Shown here: in pieces, positions 16,428 through 25,684 of the stretch
How the letters are laid out: each line of letters begins with the position of its first letter
How positions within the stretch are numbered: position 1 is the first letter of the stretch
Assembly: GCA_029960065.1 (NCBI GenBank)
Contig: JASCOF010000008.1
Coordinates: 186,001 to 250,000, forward strand
DNA length: 64,000 nucleotides
DNA from: Flavobacteriaceae bacterium PS02336
GTDB taxonomy: Bacteria; Bacteroidota; Bacteroidia; Flavobacteriales; Flavobacteriaceae
Reading direction: 5' to 3'
Notes under the pieces: generated by a model
The model's database searches: none
Told to the model about the DNA's origin: nothing
The model's input: only the letters and a program-made list of their open reading frames with translations
Position numbers and translations under genes: made by a program

Positions 16428-18017
16428 TTAATGCATCGCATCTGCGGGATTAATCTTGTTTTTTCCTTTTTTAATGAAAAGGATAATCGGAATACAGCAT
16501 AAAAACATAATTCCAAGATACATAAAGATATCCATATAAGCCATTACGGTACTCTGCTTCATTATCGAATATTCGATAGCTTGATAAGCTTTCTTTAAAG
16601 CTACATCTGCACTATATCCTTTTGCCATAAAAGCGTGCTGCATTCCTGTAATACGCTGCTGTACTTCGAATTTGGCAGGATCTAAATTGTTAATTAAATC
16701 TACTCTGTGAGATTGACTAAAACGGGTAATGAAAGTGGTAATAATCGCAATACCAAAAGATCCGCCTAACTGACGCATCATTCCAGTAAATGCTGCTCCT
16801 TCACCAATTTGTTTTCCTTTTAATGTAGAAAGCGAAAGTGTTGTAATTGGAACGAAAAGTAATCCTAAACCAATTCCTCTTAATATCAATGGCCAGTACA
16901 TATGTTCAACGCCAGTATCTGGTGTCATACGACTGTACATCATGAAGGTAAAGAAAAAGAAAACTAAAAATCCTACTCCCACCATATAACCTTGCGGTAC
17001 ACCTTTTTGGATCATATTACCCACAAAAGGCATCATAATAGCCGTTGTGATAGATCCCGGAATTAATAATAGTCCAGCATCAGTAGCTGTCCATCCTAAG
17101 ATTGACTGTGTATAAATTGGAATAATTAAAGTGGAACCGTACAAACCAAAACCAAGGATAAAACACATTATGGTTCCAATTCTTAAATTTCCATCTTTCA
17201 AAACGCTTAGGTTTACAATTGGGTATTTATAAGTAAGCTCTCTCCAAATAAATAGAACCAATCCTAAAACCGTAACAACACTTAAGGTTACAATTAGCGA
17301 ATCGTTAAACCAGTCATCCTGCTGTCCGTGCTCTAGTACAAATTGTAAAGAACCAATAAAAGCACTCAACAATATAATTCCCCACCAGTCAACCTGATTG
17401 GCTTTTAATTTTTCACCGTATTTTGGACTTCTAACAAAAGTTAAAGCCAAAATAGTCGCAATAATTCCTAGTGGAATATTGATATAGAAAATATAAGGCC
17501 AAGAATAATTATCTACTAAATAACCTCCCAAAGGCGGACCTAAAGTTGGACCAACAATTACCCCCATTCCGTAAATAGCCTGTGCCATTCCTCGTTTTGC
17601 TACGGGATAACTTTCTGTAATAATCGTCTGGGCTGTTACCAATAGCGCTCCACCGCCCATACCTTGTACGAATCGAAAGGCTACAAGTTCCCAAATATTT
17701 GTGGCATTACCACACAAAAAAGAACAGACTGTAAATATTATAATGGAAGCCACAAAATAGTTACGTCTTCCAAATTGCTGTGATAGCCAGCTCGTCATCG
17801 GAATTACAATAACATTCGCAATTGCGTATGCTGTAATTACCCATGCCACATCGGTCAAGGTAGCACCAAGACTTCCGCGCATGTCTGTCAGCGCTACGTT
17901 TACAATGGTTGTATCAACAATTTCAAGCAGTGCACAAAGTACCGCTGTAATTGTAATGACAACACGTCTGAAACCGTATTCTACTAAATCGTCGTCTGCT
18001 TGTACTGCTCCTGCCAT
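16428..18017 (-). CDS. DHA2-family MFS multidrug transporter (EmrB-like)
   Basis: This 529-residue protein shows 14 hydrophobic segments. It has the DHA2 motifs LDTTIVNVAL-type sequence (EIVDTTIVNVALTDMRGSLG), motif A-like SQQFGRRNYFV, and motif C GMGVIVGPTLGPPLGGYL. It would export drugs or other toxic amphiphiles using the proton gradient, working with the EmrA-like adaptor and the TolC-like channel encoded just upstream in the same transcript (3 bp and 12 bp gaps). The substrate is unknown. Confidence 0.92.
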   Translation of the reverse strand: MAGAVQADDDLVEYGFRRVVITITAVLCALLEIVDTTIVNVALTDMRGSLGATLTDVAWVITAYAIANVIVIPMTSWLSQQFGRRNYFVASIIIFTVCSFLCGNATNIWELVAFRFVQGMGGGALLVTAQTIITESYPVAKRGMAQAIYGMGVIVGPTLGPPLGGYLVDNYSWPYIFYINIPLGIIATILALTFVRSPKYGEKLKANQVDWWGIILLSAFIGSLQFVLEHGQQDDWFNDSLIVTLSVVTVLGLVLFIWRELTYKYPIVNLSVLKDGNLRIGTIMCFILGFGLYGSTLIIPIYTQSILGWTATDAGLLLIPGSITTAIMMPFVGNMIQKGVPQGYMVGVGFLVFFFFTFMMYSRMTPDTGVEHMYWPLILRGIGLGLLFVPITTLSLSTLKGKQIGEGAAFTGMMRQLGGSFGIAIITTFITRFSQSHRVDLINNLDPAKFEVQQRITGMQHAFMAKGYSADVALKKAYQAIEYSIMKQSTVMAYMDIFMYLGIMFLCCIPIILFIKKGKNKINPADAMH

Positions 18018-18020
18018 GTT

Positions 18021-19100
18021 TTATTTTAAATGTACATCAACGTCAACGTTCATTCCTGGTCTTAAAAGTTTTACTTTTTCAGGATCGTTTGATTGGTCTA
18101 TAGTAATTTTTACTGGTAATCTCTGAATTGTTTTTACAAAGTTTCCTGTTGCATTATCAGGAGGTAATAATGAAAAACGTGATCCTGTTGCAGGAGAAAA
18201 AGAAGATACAGTTCCTTTAAATTCGTAGTTTGGATAAGCATCAACTTTTAAGCTTACTTTTTGTCCCACAACCATTTTATTCAATTGTGTTTCTTTAAAG
18301 TTAGCTACAACCCAAGCTTCATTATTGTTGATAATGTAGAATAAAGATTGTCCTGGCTGTACTAATTGCCCAGGCTGAATATCAACTTTAGAAACCTGAC
18401 CGTCGATTGCAGCTGTAACTACAGTATAAGAAAGATTTAAGTGTGCAACATCAAGCATTGTTTTTGCTTTTTTGATGTTTGCAGAAGCAACTTCTGTCTG
18501 CTTGTCAGAAACTTTAGATTTTGACTGGATAACCGATTTTTGGTAAGAAGTAGCTTTTTGCTGTTGTTCTAAAACACGTACTTGGTTTTCAGCTTCTTCT
18601 TTTGCAGTTAAAGCCTGCTCATACTGTTGTTTTGTAATAGTATGTGTTTTGTATAAATTATTGTAACGGTTATAATCGTTTGTAAGCTGTCTCAATCTAA
18701 TTCTTGCACTTTCGATAGAACCTGTTGCAGATCTCATTTGAGCATCAGAAACTGAGATGCTTGCATAAGCACTTCCAATATCCGCTTTTGCAGCTTCGTA
18801 TTGACCTTCAGCTCCCAATAGTGCTGCATTTGCTTCATCAATCTTTAATTGATAATCTCTTTTATCGATAGTAAACAAAGTATCTCCTTTTTTTACATAA
18901 TCATTATCTTTCACATAAACTTTGCTGATATATCCTGAAACTCTTGGGATAATCGGATTCATTCTTTTTTCAATCTGAGCATCATCAGTTTCTTCGTGAG
19001 CTTGTGAGTGTAAGTATTTTGAGATTCCATAAGTTCCTCCCACTAAAACCAAAACGGCTAGTATGATAATGAATTTTTTATTTGTCTTTTTCTTTTCCAT
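18021..19100 (-). CDS. EmrA/HlyD-family membrane fusion protein
   Basis: The 359-residue protein has one N-terminal membrane anchor (FIIILAVLVLVGGTYGISKY), a biotinyl-lipoyl-like half (GYISKVYVKDNDYVKKGDTL), a long coiled-coil hairpin (about residues 85-215, rich in Ala, Gln and Lys), the second lipoyl half (VTAAIDGQVSKVDIQPGQLV) and a beta-barrel region ending LLRPGMNVDVDVHLK. This is the standard layout of adaptors linking a DHA2 pump to a TolC-type channel. It lies between those two genes, all on one strand. Confidence 0.92.
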   Translation of the reverse strand: MEKKKTNKKFIIILAVLVLVGGTYGISKYLHSQAHEETDDAQIEKRMNPIIPRVSGYISKVYVKDNDYVKKGDTLFTIDKRDYQLKIDEANAALLGAEGQYEAAKADIGSAYASISVSDAQMRSATGSIESARIRLRQLTNDYNRYNNLYKTHTITKQQYEQALTAKEEAENQVRVLEQQQKATSYQKSVIQSKSKVSDKQTEVASANIKKAKTMLDVAHLNLSYTVVTAAIDGQVSKVDIQPGQLVQPGQSLFYIINNNEAWVVANFKETQLNKMVVGQKVSLKVDAYPNYEFKGTVSSFSPATGSRFSLLPPDNATGNFVKTIQRLPVKITIDQSNDPEKVKLLRPGMNVDVDVHLK

Positions 19101-19112
19101 GAGAGCTATCGA

Positions 19113-20432
19113 TTATATTTTTGAAAGATTGAATGATTGTGATAATTGTCCTGATACTGAAAGTAATTCGTAATACTTTTGAATAATGTTTGCTTTTGCT
19201 ACAGCAGTGTTGATTTTGGCGCTTAATTGTTCAACATCAGCTTCGACTAAATCGTTGGTGTCAGCCAAACCGTTGTCAAATTTATCTTTTACTAATCTGT
19301 AGTTTTCTGCCGCTTGCTGAAGGGCTTCTTCATAAACCACACTTTGGTTGATTGCTAGATCATAATCTTCAAGAGATTTTTGAACTTCAACTTTAATACG
19401 GTCTGTCATAATAGCTTCCGTATTTTTTACTTCCAAAGCTCTGCTTTCAGCTTCTTTTACATGAGCACTGTTTTTTAGAATTCCAGATAAATCATAAGAT
19501 AAACCTAAACCAAAATTCATCGCATATTTTACCGTAATAATATCTTTAAGATCTAAAGCAGTATAACCTCCAAGTAATGAAAGCGTTGGATAGTATCCAG
19601 CTTTCGCAATTTTAATATTTGCCTCAGAAGCTTTAGATTGTAAACGAATTGCTTCTAGATCTTTTCTGCTTTCTAATGCCAATGCATCTGTTGTTGGAGC
19701 GTTATTTGTTTTTAAATTAAAGAAATCATCCTCATTGACCTGAAGCTGTGTTTCAGGAGCTAATTTCAATAAAGTCGTAAGATAAAAATTGATATTGTTT
19801 AAGTTATTCTTAGCTTCATCAATAGACAACTGCGTTTTTGAAACCAACAATTGCGATTTCAATAAATCGTTTCTCGGAATAATTCCGTTTTTCTCTAATT
19901 CTGTAAAATCGGTTACACGCTGTTTTGCACTTTTTTGATTTTCATTTAAAACGTCCAAAGTTTTTTGTGCTTTGTATAAAGCAGTGTAATAAGTAATTAC
20001 TCTTAAAGCAACATCTTCTTTTGTTTTTGCTGCGTTGGCCGTTTCAGCTTCATACATGCTGTCGTAAGCATCAATGCTGCTTTGAATTTTGAAACCTGCA
20101 AAAATAGGTAAGCTTAAATTAGCCATTCCTAACATCGCACGATCTGGAGAAGCTAAAGAAGCACTTTCTCCTTGATTTGGCATTTCAATAGAAGCTTTTG
20201 TTAGGCGCTGATATTGACCAGAAATTTTAAGGTCTGGATACTGATTGTTTTTTACGGCTGTTAACTCGTGTTTTTTGGTGTTTACCTTAGTGTTGGCAAG
20301 CGTAACTTCGTTACTCTTTTCCCAGGCCATTTTAACGGCTTCATCTAAAGTTAAACTTGTTTTTTCTTGTGCTTCTATTGAAGAGATTCCAATAAAGAAA
20401 ACTCCAAAGAGCATTAATTGACTAATTTTCAT
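19113..20432 (-). CDS. TolC-family outer-membrane efflux protein
   Basis: Starting at the ATG at 20432, the protein is 439 residues with a signal peptide (MKISQLMLFGVFFIGISSIEAQ) and two outer-membrane-efflux repeats. Features typical of TolC are LDEAVKMAWEKSNEVTLA, long alpha-helical stretches, and FDNGLADTNDLVEADVEQL near the end. An upstream in-frame TTG would add two residues only. The 3' end of the tetR gene overlaps its 5' end by 11 bp, tying the regulator and pump together in one transcript. Confidence 0.9.
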   Translation of the reverse strand: MKISQLMLFGVFFIGISSIEAQEKTSLTLDEAVKMAWEKSNEVTLANTKVNTKKHELTAVKNNQYPDLKISGQYQRLTKASIEMPNQGESASLASPDRAMLGMANLSLPIFAGFKIQSSIDAYDSMYEAETANAAKTKEDVALRVITYYTALYKAQKTLDVLNENQKSAKQRVTDFTELEKNGIIPRNDLLKSQLLVSKTQLSIDEAKNNLNNINFYLTTLLKLAPETQLQVNEDDFFNLKTNNAPTTDALALESRKDLEAIRLQSKASEANIKIAKAGYYPTLSLLGGYTALDLKDIITVKYAMNFGLGLSYDLSGILKNSAHVKEAESRALEVKNTEAIMTDRIKVEVQKSLEDYDLAINQSVVYEEALQQAAENYRLVKDKFDNGLADTNDLVEADVEQLSAKINTAVAKANIIQKYYELLSVSGQLSQSFNLSKI

Positions 20433-21051
20433 AAACAAGTAGCGCTTTTATAGTTTGTTGAATGTGCTTTGTAAGATCGTTTTTAATGTAATTGTTAAAC
20501 ATTTCTTCTGTTTTCAAATCCAGTAATTCTTCGAAGAATGAGCGGTTCATATGAAAGTGAAAGAAGGTTCCAATAATAGTTGGCGTAATCAGCTGGATAT
20601 TAATATCTTTTCTGAAAACACCCTGAGCCTGACCCTGTTTTATAATACTTTCAACCGATTTTAAATTTCCTTTTTTAAGTTCGGTAAAAGCCTGCAGACT
20701 TTTTTCTCTTTTTTTATTGTAAAGTTCAAAATGTAAAACCCTGTAAATCCCTTTGTTAAGGCAAATTCTGTTCACGTAAATTTCGATTAATTTATTGACT
20801 TTTTCAAGAGGTTCTAAGTTTTCTTGTAATAAATTTTCGAGTTGTAATTTTAGATCAACAGTTTTATGAAAAATCAAAGCTTCCAGAAGCCTTTCTTTTG
20901 AACCAAAATAATACGAGACCATAGCAATGTTAATTTTTGCCTCTTTGGAAATATCTCGTATTGATGTCCCCTCAAATCCTTTCTCAGAAAATAGCTTTTC
21001 TGCTACATTAAGAATCTGAATTTTTTTGTCGTTTAATTCGATCTGTGACAT
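20422..21051 (-). CDS. TetR-family transcriptional regulator
   Basis: From the ATG at 21051 the protein is 209 residues. The N-terminal TetR HTH is clear: ILNVAEKLFSEKGFEGTSIRDISKEAKINIAMVSYYFGSKERLLEAL, quoted by its ends (residues about 11-57). An upstream ATG at 21075 lies before the predicted transcription start (-7 box CAAAATTA on the plus strand at 21073-21080), so it is not used. The gene is first in the operon with tolC, emrA and emrB, and it should repress its own operon through the palindromes at 21076-21114. Confidence 0.9.
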   Translation of the reverse strand: MSQIELNDKKIQILNVAEKLFSEKGFEGTSIRDISKEAKINIAMVSYYFGSKERLLEALIFHKTVDLKLQLENLLQENLEPLEKVNKLIEIYVNRICLNKGIYRVLHFELYNKKREKSLQAFTELKKGNLKSVESIIKQGQAQGVFRKDINIQLITPTIIGTFFHFHMNRSFFEELLDLKTEEMFNNYIKNDLTKHIQQTIKALLVYEN

Positions 21052-21072
21052 AGTATTGTTTCTAATCGAATG

Positions 21073-21114
21073 CAAAATTAAACAGTTGTTTAATTTAAAC
21101 GCTTGTTTAATTTT
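21073..21114 (-). promoter_or_regulatory. TetR efflux-operon promoter and paired operators
   Basis: The -7 box reads TAATTTTG on the minus strand (21073-21080). Overlapping it are two similar palindromes: ttaaacagttgtttaa (about 21078-21093) and ttaaacgcttgtttaa (about 21095-21110), each with aaac/gttt arms around a 4-nt centre, 17 bp apart. This is what an autoregulating TetR dimer pair would bind. Their role is inferred from position and symmetry. Confidence 0.65.
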
Positions 21115-21183
21115 ATTTTAACATAATATTAACATAAAATGGTGTAGTTGTTTTCGACTCTTTCCAACTCTTGTTTTTTGGGT

Positions 21184-22866
21184 TTAGTCCAGTTTTTGAA
21201 GGGTTAGATAATAATTAATATCGATTTTCAGATCTTTAGAAGAAACATCATTTTCAACTTTAAAAGACTGCCATGAAACTGTTGGAACTATCCAATCATC
21301 TTTTGTCCAAGTGGTTTTAATAGGCATAGAAAAGTTTTGGTTACAATTTGAATAACGGTAATTAAGGACTCCGTTTTTAAACTGATATTCTAAAACAGGA
21401 ACTTTAATTGTTCTCAAATATTGGTCAAACAAATATTGAAAATTAATACCGGATTTTGTATTTATATAAGTTTCAATTTCTCCTGTAGTAACCACTTTAT
21501 TATGAAAATCATGATTTAAACCCCGCAGTATTTCTCGAAATTTGGTATCGTCATTTATAATAGAAGCAATCATGTGCATCACAGCCCAGCCTTTTACATA
21601 ATTGTCATTGCTGCCGTCTTCGTTTATTCCGTATCTAGCGATAACAGGTTTATCATTTCCTATTGTTCTGAATCGGCCGTTCATAAATTCATTTCCTGCT
21701 TGCTTACCGCATAAATCAGCAATTACAAGTTCTTCGCCTAAACCGGCAAATCCTTCCTGAATCCATCTGTCGGCTATATCGCCAGCTGTAATATTATTTC
21801 CAAACCATTCATGAGCGATTTCATGCACAATAATTTTATCTGTTTTTTTGCCCCAGCCGGTATTCGAAATATCACCACCTTTTTTGTTTGTTCCTTTTTT
21901 ATACGAACTGCCATATGCAACAGCACTTTGATGTTCCATTCCTATGTATGGAGCATCAACCATTTTAAATCCGTCTTCATAAAAAGGGTATGGGCCATAC
22001 CAATTTTCAAGAGATTTCAGGGTGATATTAACCTCAGGAATCATATGTTTTTCTGCTTTTTCTTTATTGTAATCAAGAATCCAAAAATCCATATTTAAAG
22101 GTCCTTTTTCACCATTAAAAGTAGATTGAAGATTGACATAATTTCCAATATAAAAAGTAATTCCGTAATGATTAATAGGGTTTTTTACTTCCCATTTATA
22201 TGTTGAAGTAGTAGCAGTATTTTTAATTTTGCTTTTTAATCTTCCATTTCCAATTGCGATTAAATTATCTGCCGCGGTAATACTAATACTTGCTCCTTTA
22301 TCTGGTTCATCGTATAAAGCATTTTTGCAAGGATACCACAAACTCGCTCCTTTGTATTGGCAGGCAACAGAAATCCACGGACGATTTAATGAATCTTTTG
22401 CCCAGACTAAACCTCCGTCCCAAGGCGGTTTAATAGATTCTGTAGGTTTTCCCGAATAATAAATGGTGATTTTATTGTTTTTTGAGGATTGTTTTTGTGG
22501 TAGTTTTAAATACCAAATATTTTCATTTTGAGTATATTCAATTTTTTTTCCTTTTTGAAAAACACTATCAATTTTAAGCGGTGCAATAAGATCAATCTGC
22601 ATTAAATGAGAATGTTTTTTCTGAATCACATTGTATTCAATTTCATTTTTTCCTAAAATGCTTTTATTTAAATAATCTGGTTTTACACTTAAATCGTAAT
22701 GTTGAATGTCCCACCAAATTCGTTCTGGAGTAATAGAACCGTTTAAAGTATCTTGTTTGGTCGGGATTCTTAAAGACTCATTTTGCTGTGCTTGAAGTGA
22801 GCAGAACAACAAATTGAAAAGGACAAGAAAAGCAGTTTTTTTATGAATTATCAAATACGTAAGCAT
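21184..22866 (-). CDS. M1-family metallopeptidase, secreted
   Basis: This 560-residue protein has a signal peptide (LIIHKKTAFLVLFNLLFCSLQAQ). The M1 aminopeptidase-like beta domain comes first, then the catalytic domain with HEIAHEWFGN followed 18 residues later by Glu in WIQEGFAGLGEEL, the three zinc ligands and the catalytic Glu. The substrate-recognition GxMEN motif is GMEHQ here. It would cleave N-terminal residues of peptides in the periplasm or outside the cell. A second, unrelated-in-detail M1 enzyme is encoded at 52097. Confidence 0.9.
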   Translation of the reverse strand: MLTYLIIHKKTAFLVLFNLLFCSLQAQQNESLRIPTKQDTLNGSITPERIWWDIQHYDLSVKPDYLNKSILGKNEIEYNVIQKKHSHLMQIDLIAPLKIDSVFQKGKKIEYTQNENIWYLKLPQKQSSKNNKITIYYSGKPTESIKPPWDGGLVWAKDSLNRPWISVACQYKGASLWYPCKNALYDEPDKGASISITAADNLIAIGNGRLKSKIKNTATTSTYKWEVKNPINHYGITFYIGNYVNLQSTFNGEKGPLNMDFWILDYNKEKAEKHMIPEVNITLKSLENWYGPYPFYEDGFKMVDAPYIGMEHQSAVAYGSSYKKGTNKKGGDISNTGWGKKTDKIIVHEIAHEWFGNNITAGDIADRWIQEGFAGLGEELVIADLCGKQAGNEFMNGRFRTIGNDKPVIARYGINEDGSNDNYVKGWAVMHMIASIINDDTKFREILRGLNHDFHNKVVTTGEIETYINTKSGINFQYLFDQYLRTIKVPVLEYQFKNGVLNYRYSNCNQNFSMPIKTTWTKDDWIVPTVSWQSFKVENDVSSKDLKIDINYYLTLQKLD

Positions 22867-22959
22867 ACACGGATTTTTTTAAATTATAAAATCCGTGTAA
22901 ATTACATTAAATTATTTGAATAATACTTTGATTGTCATCTTTAGTTTGGATGGATTTAC

Positions 22960-23673
22960 TTAGTGTTTTTTGATTAAAACTTCTTTGAAAATTCCCCTAT
23001 TGGAAAAATTACTAATGTCAGTTTTATTTTTAGGTGTTAAGTCATACCGAATGTTAGAAATAATCTCATTTTTGGATGATAGTTTTAAATCTTCTATTGA
23101 TAAGAAAGAAACAATATTAAGACTTTTAGTTCTGATGAAAATATTTGTTTTTTTTAATTTTAAAACATTTAAATGTTCGGATTCCATACTTTGAATATCA
23201 TTTAAATTATAAAAGAAAATACTGTCTCTAGATTCTTTAAAAGTTTCAAATTGATATTTTTTATAACCTTGATTTCTACTTAAAAAGCCTTCGTTTTGAA
23301 AAATTTTAGTTTTGATTTTAATTCCTTGTTCATCACTAACCTTAATTTCTAAAGGCACAAAGATTTTTTTTGCCTCTATTTCGTCATCAAGTTTTTCACA
23401 AATAACACCAGAAATTTCTCTTATTGTTGGAATAGCGTCAAAATACTGAAAAGGTAATGGATCAATATTTTCAATGTCAAATACATCTGTCGAATCTAAA
23501 ATAACATAACCAAATTTGTATGAATCATGTCCCCCCCAAGCATCATATTTATAAATAACTTTCGAGGAATTTTCAATCTTTTGAACGAAAAGTTCTGAAG
23601 TTTTATACTTTAAATCACAACTTACAATTAAAATTAGGATTGTTATAAATATAAAACTTTTAAAATATTCCAT
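22960..23673 (-). CDS. Lipoprotein of unknown function
   Basis: The 237-residue sequence begins MEYFKSFIFITILILIVSCD, a signal peptide with a lipobox-like IVSC, so the mature protein should be lipidated at Cys19. The rest is a mixture of strands with many Lys, Asp and Ile residues and no motif I recognise. It lies between trpA and the M1 peptidase on the same strand, about 20 bp after trpA's upstream side. An inverted repeat at 22868-22898 (acacggatttt / aaaatccgtgt) follows its stop. Confidence 0.75.
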   Translation of the reverse strand: MEYFKSFIFITILILIVSCDLKYKTSELFVQKIENSSKVIYKYDAWGGHDSYKFGYVILDSTDVFDIENIDPLPFQYFDAIPTIREISGVICEKLDDEIEAKKIFVPLEIKVSDEQGIKIKTKIFQNEGFLSRNQGYKKYQFETFKESRDSIFFYNLNDIQSMESEHLNVLKLKKTNIFIRTKSLNIVSFLSIEDLKLSSKNEIISNIRYDLTPKNKTDISNFSNRGIFKEVLIKKH

Positions 23674-23691
23674 TAGTTCGTCTGAATTAAA

Positions 23692-24453
23692 CTATCGAAT
23701 CTCTCCAACAAATTCTTCAATTTTTCCACTGCCGCTTTCGCTTAAATGTTTGATAAAAGCACTTCCAATAATAGCGCCTTTTGCGTATTTTGTAGCTTGA
23801 TTAAAAGTCTCTTTATTAGAAATTCCGAAACCAACAATTTGAGGGTTTTTCAAATTCATTGCTGCAATTCTTTCGAAATAAGTTTCCTGAGTATTTCCAA
23901 AACCAGATTGAGATCCCGTAACACTTGCAGAACTTACCATATATATGAAACCGTTTGAAACGCTGTCAATAAAACGAATGCGTTCGTCGGAAGTTTGCGG
24001 CGTAATCAAAAACACATTAATTAAACCGTATTTTTCGAAAATAGCTTTGTATTCATCTGCGTAGACATCAACCGGAAGATCTGGAATAATTAAACCGTCA
24101 ATTCCAATTTCGGCACATTTTTTACAAAAAGCCTCGACACCGTATTGTAACATCGGATTAAAATATCCCATGATAATCAACGGAATTTTTACGCTTTCGC
24201 GGATGTTTTGCAGCTGGTCAAAAAGAATTTGAGTGGTCATTCCGTTATGAAGTGCCGTCGTAGAACTTGCCTGAATAGTTGGTCCGTCTGCCAAAGGATC
24301 GCTGAAAGGAAGACCGATTTCGATTAAATCAACTCCGTTTTTTTCTAAATCCTGAATAATCTGCACGGTGTCGTTTAAGTTTGGATATCCGGCAGAAAAG
24401 TAAATAGATAGTATTTTTTTATCTTCTTGTAACTTTTGAGTTATTCTGTTCAT
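23692..24453 (-). CDS. trpA: Tryptophan synthase alpha subunit
   Basis: From the ATG at 24453 the protein is 253 residues, with YFSAGYPNLNDT at the start, the catalytic Glu in DLIEIGLPFSDP followed by LADGPTIQ, and the loop Asp in IIPDLPVD. It cleaves indole-3-glycerol phosphate to indole and glyceraldehyde 3-phosphate, passing indole to TrpB. A GTG at 24474 would extend it by seven residues but lies within a palindromic repeat, so the ATG is preferred. It is the last gene of the trp operon, separated from trpB by two guest genes. Confidence 0.95.
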   Translation of the reverse strand: MNRITQKLQEDKKILSIYFSAGYPNLNDTVQIIQDLEKNGVDLIEIGLPFSDPLADGPTIQASSTTALHNGMTTQILFDQLQNIRESVKIPLIIMGYFNPMLQYGVEAFCKKCAEIGIDGLIIPDLPVDVYADEYKAIFEKYGLINVFLITPQTSDERIRFIDSVSNGFIYMVSSASVTGSQSGFGNTQETYFERIAAMNLKNPQIVGFGISNKETFNQATKYAKGAIIGSAFIKHLSESGSGKIEEFVGEIR

Positions 24454-24468
24454 TATTATACTTTTTTG

Positions 24469-24541
24469 TGCCACAGATTAAAAAGATTTAAATGATTTTT
24501 TTTAATAATTTAATCTGTGAGAATCTGTGAAATCTGTGGCA
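24469..24541. repeat. cacagatt-family hairpin between nitrilase homologue and trpA
   Basis: tgccacagattaaaaagatt at the left (from 24469) pairs with aatctgtgaaatctgtggca at the right (to 24541), with T and A runs between. It is the same family as the inner part of 15181-15338 and as 48715-48791. Confidence 0.7.
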
Positions 24542-24548
24542 TTATTTT

Positions 24549-25286
24549 TTAATTTTTTAAAACCTTACTTATCCAATTATCATTTTGTTTTTCAACCAAT
24601 AATAATCCAGAATCTGAATCATTCATTTGTTCAACTAATTCGCCTTTATTATTCCAAAAAGCACTTTTTCCTCCCGAAGGATAACCCCAAGATTCTCCGC
24701 TAAAATTTGACATCAAAACATTCAACTTATGTTTTTGAGCATAAGTCTGTAGATCTCTGTAGGCATTTGGAATCCCGTTTGGAGAAAAGAAAATGCTGGC
24801 AATATAAATGTCAGCGTTATTTTTTTCTGCATTTTCAGGATGCTTCGGATTATCGATATCAGCACAAATGGCAAATGAAATCTTTTGATTCTCAATCGTA
24901 ATCAATGGATTATGATCAAACGAAGATTGGAAAAATTCATCTTCACCTTCATGCAAAAACTGTTTTGTGTAAACAGAAACCGAATCGTTTGGAGCAATAA
25001 TAAATTCGCCAATAAACAATTGATTCTCAATTAAAATTGGAGCACCGGCAATAATGATAATATTTTTATCTGTAGCCAAATCTTTAAGATGATCTATTCT
25101 GTAATCATCTTCGGCGAAAGCCAGATCCATAGCATTTTCTCTTTCGTAACCCGTAATTGACATTTGGGGAAAAGCTATTAATTGAGCTCCATTTTGTGCA
25201 GCCAATTCTATAAGCTTATAATGGTCTAATAAATTTGAAGCAATATTTCCGCGTTTTGGTTTGGTCTGTGCTGCCGCTAAAATCAT
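24549..25286 (-). CDS. Nitrilase-superfamily homologue lacking the catalytic Glu
   Basis: This 245-residue protein follows the nitrilase fold and keeps the Lys (YTKQFLHEGED) and the nucleophilic Cys (FAICADIDNPKHP), but the position of the catalytic Glu reads FPQMSITGYE, with codon CAA for Gln where family members have FPEL. Its paralogue at 4327-5046 retains Glu. Either it has lost hydrolase activity or it uses an altered mechanism. It sits in the trp operon between GGCT (7 bp upstream) and trpA, an unusual place; a role in amide metabolism linked to tryptophan or glutamine is speculation. Confidence 0.85.
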   Translation of the reverse strand: MILAAAQTKPKRGNIASNLLDHYKLIELAAQNGAQLIAFPQMSITGYERENAMDLAFAEDDYRIDHLKDLATDKNIIIIAGAPILIENQLFIGEFIIAPNDSVSVYTKQFLHEGEDEFFQSSFDHNPLITIENQKISFAICADIDNPKHPENAEKNNADIYIASIFFSPNGIPNAYRDLQTYAQKHKLNVLMSNFSGESWGYPSGGKSAFWNNKGELVEQMNDSDSGLLLVEKQNDNWISKVLKN

Positions 25287-25293
25287 TTTCTAC

Positions 25294-25614
25294 TTATTTG
25301 TTTTCCGTGTAAATCCAAGCCGTTCTTCCAGATTTGAGTTTGACTTGAACTCTTTTATACGAATTAGATTCAAATTGATCGACTTTTAATAATTCTGAAT
25401 GTGAAACTTCAAAAACGGCACCATGTATAATGTCTTCCAGGTTTTCACTTGGTACTGCGACAACGTAATCTGCCATTCCAAATTCTTCTTCAATTTGAAG
25501 GCTTTTTAGTTTGTAGCCCAATATTTGATCTTGAGTTCCAACTAAAACTTTATTAAAAATCTGCATCTGAATTTGTTTCGATCTTAGTGTTCCGTATGAG
25601 AATAATAGTTCCAT
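25294..25614 (-). CDS. Gamma-glutamylcyclotransferase-like (AIG2) protein
   Basis: The 106-residue protein starts MELLFSYGTLRSKQIQMQ, the YGTL motif of the gamma-glutamylcyclotransferase-like superfamily, and contains GAVFEVS and VDQFESNSYKRVQV. The acidic catalytic residue expected before the YxR(V/L) segment is present as Glu in DQFESNSYKR. Family members cyclise gamma-glutamyl peptides or amines to 5-oxoproline. It is a guest gene between trpB and the nitrilase homologue, with a 7-bp spacer to the latter. Confidence 0.85.
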   Translation of the reverse strand: MELLFSYGTLRSKQIQMQIFNKVLVGTQDQILGYKLKSLQIEEEFGMADYVVAVPSENLEDIIHGAVFEVSHSELLKVDQFESNSYKRVQVKLKSGRTAWIYTENK

Positions 25615-25684
25615 AATTATGATTTTTCTCGTTATTTGTTAGCGTTGGCGATTTTAAAAACCAACGTCCAAATTACAATTTTTA

